From JAFECT01 sp035551675 (GTDB lineage: Bacteria > Pseudomonadota > Alphaproteobacteria > Caulobacterales > Caulobacteraceae): 64,000 nt of DNA. The translations under genes and the position numbers were made by a program. Of the stretch, positions 15,634 to 22,423 are shown one piece after another; the first letter of the stretch is position 1, and every line of letters begins with the position of its first letter. The notes beneath the pieces are model-generated. The model did not search any database. It saw only the letters and a program-made list of their open reading frames with translations, and was not told the DNA's origin. The stretch covers positions 32,253 to 96,252 of the forward strand of contig DASZMV010000088.1 in assembly GCA_035551675.1 (NCBI GenBank), written 5' to 3'.

Positions 15634-18600
15634 ATGCCGACGCACATCACGGCGCGCCTTGCGTGGCACACTGACGGATGGGACGGTTCAATCTGTCGAT
15701 CTCCAGACCGCAACACGTATTGCGTAGGCTGCAAATCTTTCCCAGGCGACGTCATCTCTCGCGAGCGCGACCTTGAGAAGGAGAAGTCGCTTGCGGGGTT
15801 GTCTGGTTCGAAGCTCGACGGATACATTCCCCCCTGCAGCTACAGCTACAATGCATTCGGTGTGGCGCACGCGAGTTCGGCATCCAATCCGCCAGAATTT
15901 TTTTACGGAAAAGCCAAACGCCACGAGTGGGAACTCGATCCCGCGACGGTTAGCGTGTGGCCTTACGAAGCGATGTACGCCGAGGAGGTAAAAACCGAAG
16001 GGTACCTCGACAACAATCGACGACGCCAGTTGACGCTGGAGTTTTTCAAACCGATCCAGGAAGATTGCGGCAGCAATCTGATTTTCTACTACGCAAACTA
16101 TTCCAACCCATTATCGGAAGAGGAAGCTCCAAAGTATGCCCTGATTGGGGTCTCGCGCATCATCAAGGTAGGGCCGGAGCTATTTTATGAACAAGTCCAG
16201 CCGGACATCGCCGAGCGATACGCCGGCGGCATGATCTGGGCCCGCGATATCTCAGCCGCCTACCCAAGCGAGGGCCTTCGACTGCCCTACCACCGCTACG
16301 TCGACGATCCGGAGCGGCTGGCGGAGATCGCCCTATTTCCCGAGAACTCCTATCTCTGCAAATACGGATCGAAGCATCTATCGGACGACGAAGCGATCGG
16401 CCTGTTGGAGCAATTCCTCGCAAAGGTCCGATACCTTCGCGAACTAGGCGACGAGAGCGAGGACTGGAGCGCCCGAGAAGCCTGGCTTCTCAAGGTAATC
16501 GCGGAACTTTGGTCTCACCGAGGTCTCTATCCCGGCCTTCTGAATGCGCTGAAGGTCGCGGGCGCCAGCCCTCTGATCGACAAGGTGAAAGCCCTTTACG
16601 CGGTCGAGGGGGGCGCCACCGCTCATGATGCAGCGTTCCAATTCCTACAAGACGGCAAGCCCAACATCATAGCAAAGGGCCTTGAGGCATCCGAATTCAA
16701 GAAGATTGCTCGCAGCTGGAAGTTACTCGACGACGGGGCGCGCATGCTCCTGAGGGACGTTTTGCCGCGGCTAGGCTTAACGCAGGCCGAAATGTCCGCG
16801 ATCGTGTCGGAGAAACGAGATACCTATGGCGTCAGCGCATCCGCTGGCGAGATCGCAAGCAATCCATACGTGCTATGTGAAACCTATTGCGGTGACTCCG
16901 TGGACGACCGGATCGCGTGGAGCACGGTCGACAGAGGGGTCCTTCCGTCGCCCGATCTCGGAGGCAAGCCGCTTGCCGACATGGACTACAATGACGAGCG
17001 CCGCTTCCGGGCGCTTTGCGTTGAGCACCTGAGGCGCGAGCCCAACCATACGTTTCGCTTCGCCACGGACCTTCTTACAGAAATCGCACAGCGGATGGAG
17101 CGTCTACCGGCTTGGAAGCAAGCTGAATTCAGCACGCGCTATTTCGAAGTTGATGCAGAATTCCTCTCTCACGCGCTCACGTTGGAAACCTTCGACAAGC
17201 GCCCCGCCGTGTACCTGAACGACGTCTTTGAAGACGAGCGGCTCGTCGAGAAGACGCTTTCGGAACTCGCGACGCGTCCCGACATAAATCTCCGCCGTCC
17301 CGTATCCGAAGATGACTGGCACACTTGGACATACAAATCTGATAGTCCGCTCGCCACCAAGGCGAAGGCAAGATACTCAGAAGCGGCGGCAGAACAGGCA
17401 CAAATCTGCAACCGCATCTTCCGGCTGCCTTTTTCCGTCGTAACGGGCCCCGCCGGGACGGGCAAGACGACCGTGATCGAAGCCTTAATCCGAGCCGTTC
17501 GGCGGTCGGAAGGGGAAGGCGCATCAATTCTGGTTCTCGCGCCGACGGGCAAGGCGGCCGATCGGGCGCGGGAGGTTTTCGAAAAGTCATCCCTGCACCG
17601 CGTTGAGACAGTCACGGCGCATTCGTTCTTGGCATCGAATGGATGGCTCAACGAAAACCTTACCTTCAAACGTTCGGGAGGAAAGCGCGCGCAGGTCGGC
17701 GCCATCGTGCTCGACGAAGCGTCGATGCTCGACCTTTCGCTCGCAGCAGCGCTTTTCCGCGTGATCGACTGGCAACATATTCAGCGCCTCATCCTCGTCG
17801 GCGATCCCGGGCAACTTCCCCCAATCGGGCGAGGACGCGTCTTCGCCGATGTCATCAAATGGCTGTCGCGAGATCGCTCAGAACGCCTTGGCCACCTTCA
17901 GCAGAACCTTCGTCAGTGCTTGAACGAAGTCCGAGGAGAAGGCACCGCCATTGTCGAACTATCCGAGCTGTTCATCGTCGATGATGAGGACAAGGACCTC
18001 GACAGCGGCCGGGACGCCTCAACCACGCCCGCTCAGGAAAGCCTGATCGCTCGCATCCACGCAGGGGGGGAGGTAGATCGCGATTTGGACGTGATTTACT
18101 GGGACGACCCCGCCCAGTTTGCTGAGACACTCATAAGCGCCGTTGAAGCGCGCATGGCCGAAGGGAAGCCAACCGAAGGTGTCCAGCCGTACAAGGTTTG
18201 GCAGGAAGCACTCAAACCCGATCCAACGGCGTATCAGGTCCTAACACCGCACCGAGGCGAACTTCACGGCGTTGAGGCGATTAACGAGGCCTGCCAGGAG
18301 CGAATCGCTAAATTCGCGATCGAGCGCGTGGGCTCAGTCGACGGCGTGACCTTGAACGACAAGGTTATTCAGATTCGAAACCGGCCGAAATCTAATCCGA
18401 TTTGGGGGTGGGATAGCGAAAGACGTCAACAAACTAAGGTTGAGGTCTTTAACGGGGAGATAGGGGTTGTCGGGACCATTGGTTTCGACAGTGCCGTTTG
18501 GAAAACGCTCAAAAGCGGATATGGCCCTCGCCTCAAACGATTTGCCGTGCAGTTCACCCGTAAGCCGGGCGTAACCGTCGGATACGGCCGCAACGTTCCT

Positions 18601-19275
18601 CACGGCGGTGGCAAATATCGCCGGAACGAGAAGGTCGAGGATAACCTGGAGCTTGCCTACGCGGTCTCCATTCACAAGGCGCAGGGCAGCGAATTCGGCC
18701 ATACGTTTGTTGTCATTCCTTCCAGTGCGAAGAGACCAATCTCAGCGGAACTGGTCTACACGGCCCTCACGAGAGCCAGTCGGCACTGCACGCTGCTCAT
18801 TCAGAGCGACGTGAAAAGTTTACTGGACGCGCGTCGGCGCGAAAATGCGCAAACGCCTCAGATCAACTCGAATCTATTCGGTCTGCACGTGGCAAAGGAG
18901 CAGCTCGTAAATCGGCGCGGATGGTATGAGGCCGGCAAGATTCACGAAGCGCTCAGCGGCGACATGCTGCGTTCCAAATCGGAAGTGATCATCGCCAATC
19001 TTCTCCATGAGCGGGAAATTCCATTCCATTATGAACAGATCTTGATAGCCCCCGACGGAACATTGCGCCTTCCCGACTTCACGGTGAGTTCACGCGGAAG
19101 GACCTACTATTGGGAGCACCTGGGTCTGCTCGACCAAACGCAATATGCGGAAGAATGGAAGCGAAAGAAGGCTTGGTACGATCGTTGGTTTCCGGGACAA
19201 TTGCTCACAACCAAGGAAGGACCTCATCTGAGCAAACACGCTGCGGAAATTATGCAGCAGATGGTCGCTGAGTGA
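15634..19275 (+). CDS. RecD-like SF1 helicase with C-terminal PD-(D/E)XK-like nuclease domain
   Basis: 1213 residues in four parts. (1) Residues 1-250: an unrecognised domain starting ITARLAWHTDGWDG, with cysteines at 21, 30, 33 and 68 that could bind metal. (2) A helical linker of about 330 residues. (3) SF1B/RecD2-like helicase: Walker A GPAGTGKTT (605-613), Walker B IVLDEASM (691-698), GDPGQLPP (723-730), QQNLRQ (756-761), YAVSIHKAQGSE (1009-1020), ELVYTALTRASR (1039-1050). (4) Residues 1112-1190: RSKSE (E1117), LPDF (D1148), WEHLG (E1161), then YAEEWKRKKAWY, a restriction-endonuclease-like domain. The gene is AT-richer than its neighbours and stands alone between a decayed toxin and a beta-lactamase. 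This is the layout of single-gene nuclease-helicase defence proteins; that role is inferred. Confidence 0.85.
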   Translation: MPTHITARLAWHTDGWDGSICRSPDRNTYCVGCKSFPGDVISRERDLEKEKSLAGLSGSKLDGYIPPCSYSYNAFGVAHASSASNPPEFFYGKAKRHEWELDPATVSVWPYEAMYAEEVKTEGYLDNNRRRQLTLEFFKPIQEDCGSNLIFYYANYSNPLSEEEAPKYALIGVSRIIKVGPELFYEQVQPDIAERYAGGMIWARDISAAYPSEGLRLPYHRYVDDPERLAEIALFPENSYLCKYGSKHLSDDEAIGLLEQFLAKVRYLRELGDESEDWSAREAWLLKVIAELWSHRGLYPGLLNALKVAGASPLIDKVKALYAVEGGATAHDAAFQFLQDGKPNIIAKGLEASEFKKIARSWKLLDDGARMLLRDVLPRLGLTQAEMSAIVSEKRDTYGVSASAGEIASNPYVLCETYCGDSVDDRIAWSTVDRGVLPSPDLGGKPLADMDYNDERRFRALCVEHLRREPNHTFRFATDLLTEIAQRMERLPAWKQAEFSTRYFEVDAEFLSHALTLETFDKRPAVYLNDVFEDERLVEKTLSELATRPDINLRRPVSEDDWHTWTYKSDSPLATKAKARYSEAAAEQAQICNRIFRLPFSVVTGPAGTGKTTVIEALIRAVRRSEGEGASILVLAPTGKAADRAREVFEKSSLHRVETVTAHSFLASNGWLNENLTFKRSGGKRAQVGAIVLDEASMLDLSLAAALFRVIDWQHIQRLILVGDPGQLPPIGRGRVFADVIKWLSRDRSERLGHLQQNLRQCLNEVRGEGTAIVELSELFIVDDEDKDLDSGRDASTTPAQESLIARIHAGGEVDRDLDVIYWDDPAQFAETLISAVEARMAEGKPTEGVQPYKVWQEALKPDPTAYQVLTPHRGELHGVEAINEACQERIAKFAIERVGSVDGVTLNDKVIQIRNRPKSNPIWGWDSERRQQTKVEVFNGEIGVVGTIGFDSAVWKTLKSGYGPRLKRFAVQFTRKPGVTVGYGRNVPHGGGKYRRNEKVEDNLELAYAVSIHKAQGSEFGHTFVVIPSSAKRPISAELVYTALTRASRHCTLLIQSDVKSLLDARRRENAQTPQINSNLFGLHVAKEQLVNRRGWYEAGKIHEALSGDMLRSKSEVIIANLLHEREIPFHYEQILIAPDGTLRLPDFTVSSRGRTYYWEHLGLLDQTQYAEEWKRKKAWYDRWFPGQLLTTKEGPHLSKHAAEIMQQMVAE

Positions 19276-19465
19276 AGTTGGTTTGCGTTTCAAATCCTTT
19301 CCAACATTTAACCGGGCCGAGATGTAGATGACCCTTACCGCAAGGTGCTCATTCCACCGTCCGGGAGCGGTGGAGTCATTTTCAAAATTAGAAACTTCTT
19401 TTCTTGAGGCGCCGTCCCGTGCCAGGCTCCAGTGCAATCGAGCCCCGTCAGCAAAAGAGCACGCG

Positions 19466-20485
19466 ATGTTCCCCAAGGTCATTCCTATCTCCGGCCTAGC
19501 TTTCGCAACAGGTCTTTTCCTAAGCCCCGGCCTCGCCTGCGCCCAACCCGCTCACTCTCCCATCTCCCCCCTCGCCGCCGACATCGCCGCCATGTCCCGC
19601 CCCGGCGCAGGCTCGGCCGGTGAGGTTGGCGTCGCCGCCTGGCGCCTCGACGGATCCGGCCCGCGCCTCCTCTTCCACGCGGACGACGCCTTCCCCATGG
19701 CGTCGACGTTCAAGGTTCCGGTCGCGGCCGCGGTGATGCAGCGGGTGCAGGAGGAGAAGCTGTCGCTCGACCAGATGGTCACGATCGATCCGAACCGCAT
19801 GGTCGATTCCGAGGTGATCGCCGACCGCTTCATCCATCCGGGCGTGGCGCTGTCGGTCTATAATTTGATGGAGCTGATGCTGACGCAGAGCGACAACACC
19901 GCGGCCGACTACATGACCCAACTGGCCGGCGGGCCGGCGGCGGTGACGGCGTGGGTGCGCGCCCAGGGCGTCGAGGGGTTGCGCGTCGACGGCGACACCG
20001 ACGAGATCATCCGCCGGTTTTACCACATGGGCGGCGGGCCGTTCCCCAAGGCGCTGGAGGCGAAGGTGAAGGCGGATCCGCACGTCGACGCCGAGAGCCT
20101 GCTGCCGCAGGCGGAGTTCGACAACGACCCCAGGGACACGACCTCGCCGCGGGAGATGGCGGAGCTGTTGACGAAGATCTACGGTGGCAAGACGTCGCTG
20201 AACCCGCAGAGCACGCGCGTGATCGAGGAGATCATGGCGCGGTGCCGCACGGGGGTGAACCGGCTGCGCGGGATGATGCCGCCGGGGACGCAGATGTACG
20301 ACAAGACCGGCACCATCGGCGGCAGCGTCAACGACGTCGGCGTGATCGTGCTGCCCGACGGCGGCGAGGTGGTGGTCGCGGTCTACATCAAGGGCAGCGA
20401 CGCGAGCGAGGACGTGCGCGAGAAGACGATCGCGCAGATCGGTCGGGCGGTGCGGGATTATTATCTGTACGCGGGCCGGCCCTAG
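19466..20485 (+). CDS. Class A beta-lactamase family serine hydrolase
   Basis: 339 residues from the ATG at 19466; the 46 in-frame codons before it are not family-like. A signal peptide ends near residue 26 (ACA-QP). Class A motifs: S80-T-F-K83 (MASTFKV), S142-D-N (TQSDNTAADYM) and K280-T-G (DKTGTIGG). The omega-loop Glu is less clear: VDGDTDEIIRRF may hold it (E180), but Asn170 of the usual ExxxN is Arg here, and about 45 residues (181-225) separate it from DPRDTTSP, longer than in TEM- or CTX-type enzymes. It should act in the periplasm on beta-lactams; the spectrum is not predictable. No regulator is adjacent. Confidence 0.85.
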   Translation: MFPKVIPISGLAFATGLFLSPGLACAQPAHSPISPLAADIAAMSRPGAGSAGEVGVAAWRLDGSGPRLLFHADDAFPMASTFKVPVAAAVMQRVQEEKLSLDQMVTIDPNRMVDSEVIADRFIHPGVALSVYNLMELMLTQSDNTAADYMTQLAGGPAAVTAWVRAQGVEGLRVDGDTDEIIRRFYHMGGGPFPKALEAKVKADPHVDAESLLPQAEFDNDPRDTTSPREMAELLTKIYGGKTSLNPQSTRVIEEIMARCRTGVNRLRGMMPPGTQMYDKTGTIGGSVNDVGVIVLPDGGEVVVAVYIKGSDASEDVREKTIAQIGRAVRDYYLYAGRP

Positions 20486-20489
20486 AGTG

Positions 20490-20582
20490 CCGTTCGCTCT
20501 GATTGCATCAGAGCGGCGCTCTAGATTGTTGCTTGGTCGCGGTTTCTGACGGCGAACCGGTTTCCACTTCGCCGGAAACCGC
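20490..20582. repeat. Dispersed intergenic repeat family E, copy 1
   Basis: Contains the hairpin CGCTCTGATTGCATCAGAGCG followed by GAACCGGTTTCCACTTCGCC, then a GGAAACCG partner to the GGTTTC upstream. The 20-base block is repeated exactly at 24268-24287. This resembles the GCTCTAGATT/AACCGGTTTCCACTT repeats widespread in rhizobial genomes. It separates the beta-lactamase from the convergent CusF-like gene and may terminate both. Confidence 0.6.
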
Positions 20583-20604
20583 TCTCGGTCGCGCGCGGCC
20601 GCGC

Positions 20605-21006
20605 TCAGTACGCCTTGATCTGGTAAATCTGCGAACTCTCGAGTTTGAAGCGCACCTTTTCGCCGACCGTGACGCCTTGCAGCAGCGCCGGTTTCTCCAC
20701 CACGAACGGTTTCGAGCCGCGCGGCCAGGCGAGGGCGTCGACCGCGTCGTAGTCGATGGTGACGCGGCTGTTGGCGGGATCGATGGCGCGGACGACGCCG
20801 ACGATCTCGATCTGGTTCGCGGGCTTGTCGGGCGCCGGGACGGTTTGCGACGAACCGCCGGACGAGGACGAACGGTCGCCGCCCTTGCCGCCGCCGCGGC
20901 CGCCGTGACGGCCGCCGCCGCCGGATTGGGCCTGTGCGGCGGTCGCGGCCGCGATGGCGCAGATCGCGAGACAGGCGAGGAAGGGTTTGAGCGAACGGCG
21001 GGTCAT
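20605..21006 (-). CDS. Exported CusF-fold protein with degenerate copper site
   Basis: 133 residues. Signal peptide (cleavage near AQA-QS), then a low-complexity Gly/Ser/Arg stretch (residues 28-52), then a small beta-barrel-like domain: GVVRAIDPANSRVTIDYDAV, DALAWPRGSKPFVV, VGEKVRFKLESSQIYQIK. The spacing follows the periplasmic copper chaperone CusF, whose metal ligands are a His and two Met around a W-P-x-M-T-M motif. Here that motif reads WPRGSK with no Met, and the His is Tyr, so copper binding by the CusF mode should be lost. Function unknown; no copper efflux genes are nearby. Confidence 0.6.
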   Translation of the reverse strand: MTRRSLKPFLACLAICAIAAATAAQAQSGGGGRHGGRGGGKGGDRSSSSGGSSQTVPAPDKPANQIEIVGVVRAIDPANSRVTIDYDAVDALAWPRGSKPFVVEKPALLQGVTVGEKVRFKLESSQIYQIKAY

Positions 21007-21166
21007 GGGGAGGGTCCTGGGCCTGAAATTCGGCCGGAGCGAGGCGGGTCCGTGGCGGCGGCGATACCGGTTGAACGATGGGCGCGGGCTTTGCCGTCGT
21101 AGAAGGACGGCCGGGGACGCGTGCGTCGGGTTTTGCTAAGCTGCCCTCTGTTTCGGGGGAAGCATC

Positions 21167-21682
21167 ATGGCGCGTTGGTTCGTCTTACCGGTCGTTTTGG
21201 CCTGCCTGGCGGGCGCGGCCGCGCCCGCGGCGGCGAAGATCATGCGGTTTCAGCAGCAGGGCGAAACCGCGTTCGTCTATCACATTCCCGACGACTGGAC
21301 CGCGAACAGGGAGATCGACAGCGGCGCGGAAACCTTGCGGGGTCCCGGGCCGGGCGGCGGGCTCATCGCGCTGGCGATCGTCGGCGACGGCCGGACGCTT
21401 GCGGATATCGGCGCCAGTTGCATCACGAGCGCGGGCGGAACGCCCGTCGCGCCGCAGCGGACGCTGACCGTGTCGGGGAAAGAGGCGCTGTACTATGTCG
21501 AACCGGGAGTCAGCGGCGGGACGCTGGACATGAAGCTGCTGGTCGTTCGCGTGGACGCGACGCACGTCGGCATGGCGATGGAGCTGACCTCGCCGCACGC
21601 GACGCCGGAACAGGATGCGGTCGCGGATGCGGTCGTGGACAGCATCCGCGTTTCACCGCCGGATATGTCGTTCGGGAGTTGA
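21167..21682 (+). CDS. Exported protein of unknown function
   Basis: 171 residues, ATG with a good GGGGGAAG ribosome site. N-terminal signal peptide (core VLPVVLACLAGAAAP, cleavage near AAA-KI). The mature part (YHIPDDWTAN near its start, MKLLVVRVDATHVGMAMELT near its end, closing with AVADAVVDSIRV) has the alternating pattern of PsbP/DcrB-like lipoprotein folds, where a final helix closes with a 'xxSIRV' strand, but I cannot assign a family. It ends just before an inverted pair of repeat A, and ybaB runs towards it from the other side. Confidence 0.65.
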   Translation: MARWFVLPVVLACLAGAAAPAAAKIMRFQQQGETAFVYHIPDDWTANREIDSGAETLRGPGPGGGLIALAIVGDGRTLADIGASCITSAGGTPVAPQRTLTVSGKEALYYVEPGVSGGTLDMKLLVVRVDATHVGMAMELTSPHATPEQDAVADAVVDSIRVSPPDMSFGS

Positions 21683-21694
21683 AACAGAACCGGC

Positions 21695-21872
21695 GCATCT
21701 CCCCCCTCTGGGGGGAGACAGCTTGCGAAGCAAGCAGAGGAGGGCCGGTGCGCCAACGGTCGGTGATAAGTGGGCAAAGGTCGCGCCGCGTTTAGGCGAC
21801 AATCCCTGGGCGGCGGCGCACCTGCCCTCCTCTGGCGGCTTTGCCGCCGGTCTCCCCCCAGCGGGGGGAGAG
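21695..21872. repeat. Repeat family A, inverted pair (copies 3 and 4) between convergent genes
   Basis: Copy 3 (21695-21754) and inverted copy 4 (21814-21872) share the CTCCCCCC...GGGGGGAG hairpin and the GAGGAGGGC...GGTGCGCC tail. They are separated by about 60 bp of unique DNA. The pair sits in the gap between the exported-protein gene and ybaB, which converge, and can serve as a terminator in both directions. Confidence 0.85.
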
Positions 21873-21888
21873 ACGCAGTTACGTGAGC

Positions 21889-22206
21889 TTAGAACCCCAA
21901 GCCCGGGATCTTCCCCGCGAACGGACCGGCGGCTTCGCGCATGGCGTCCTGTTGCACGGTGTCGAGTTTCTTTTTCGCGTCGGCGTGGGCGGCGACGATG
22001 AGGTCGGCGAGGATTTCGGGGTCGTCGGCGAGCAGGCTCGGATCGATGACGAGCGAGGTCAGGTCGCCGGCGCCCTTGAGCGTCAGTTTCACCATGCCGC
22101 CGCCGGAGGTTCCCTCGACCACGGTTTCGGCGAGTTTGGCCTGGGCCTGCTGCATTTTCTCCTGCATGGCCTGGGCTTGTTTCATCAGGGCGTTGAGGTC
22201 GGGCAT
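21889..22206 (-). CDS. ybaB: YbaB/EbfC family nucleoid-associated protein
   Basis: 105 residues, usual family length. It starts MPDLNALMKQAQAMQEKMQQ (the long helix typical of YbaB), then VEGTSGGGMVKLTLKGAGDLTSLVID and a final helical segment ADLIVAAHADAKKKLD. The protein binds DNA as a tweezer-shaped dimer. It follows dnaX on the same strand, the classical dnaX-ybaB-recR arrangement, but a repeat element lies between and recR is not next in line. Confidence 0.95.
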   Translation of the reverse strand: MPDLNALMKQAQAMQEKMQQAQAKLAETVVEGTSGGGMVKLTLKGAGDLTSLVIDPSLLADDPEILADLIVAAHADAKKKLDTVQQDAMREAAGPFAGKIPGLGF

Positions 22207-22267
22207 CGCAGTAAATACTCAATTGGTTGTTGATCGAATGAGCCGGGCCACAGACCCAACCCCTTGG

Positions 22268-22398
22268 CCGTCATCCCGGGCTTGTCCCGGGATCCAGGGT
22301 TCAGCTCGCAATTACGCGTGTGTGAGCGCTTGCGCGAACCTGCGAACAGAAGAGTTCACACGCGAACCCCGGGTCCCGGGACAAGCCCGGGATGACGG
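22268..22398. repeat. Inverted-repeat element C, copy 1
   Basis: Outer arms CCGTCATCCCGGGCTTGTCC and GGACAAGCCCGGGATGACGG enclose about 90 bp with GTTCAGCTCGCAATTACGCG and AGAGTTCACACGCGAACC. The same core recurs in opposite orientation at 30239. It lies between dnaX and ybaB within the operon. Confidence 0.85.
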
Positions 22399-22423
22399 GA
22401 AAATAGAAAAGGTTGTGACGCGG

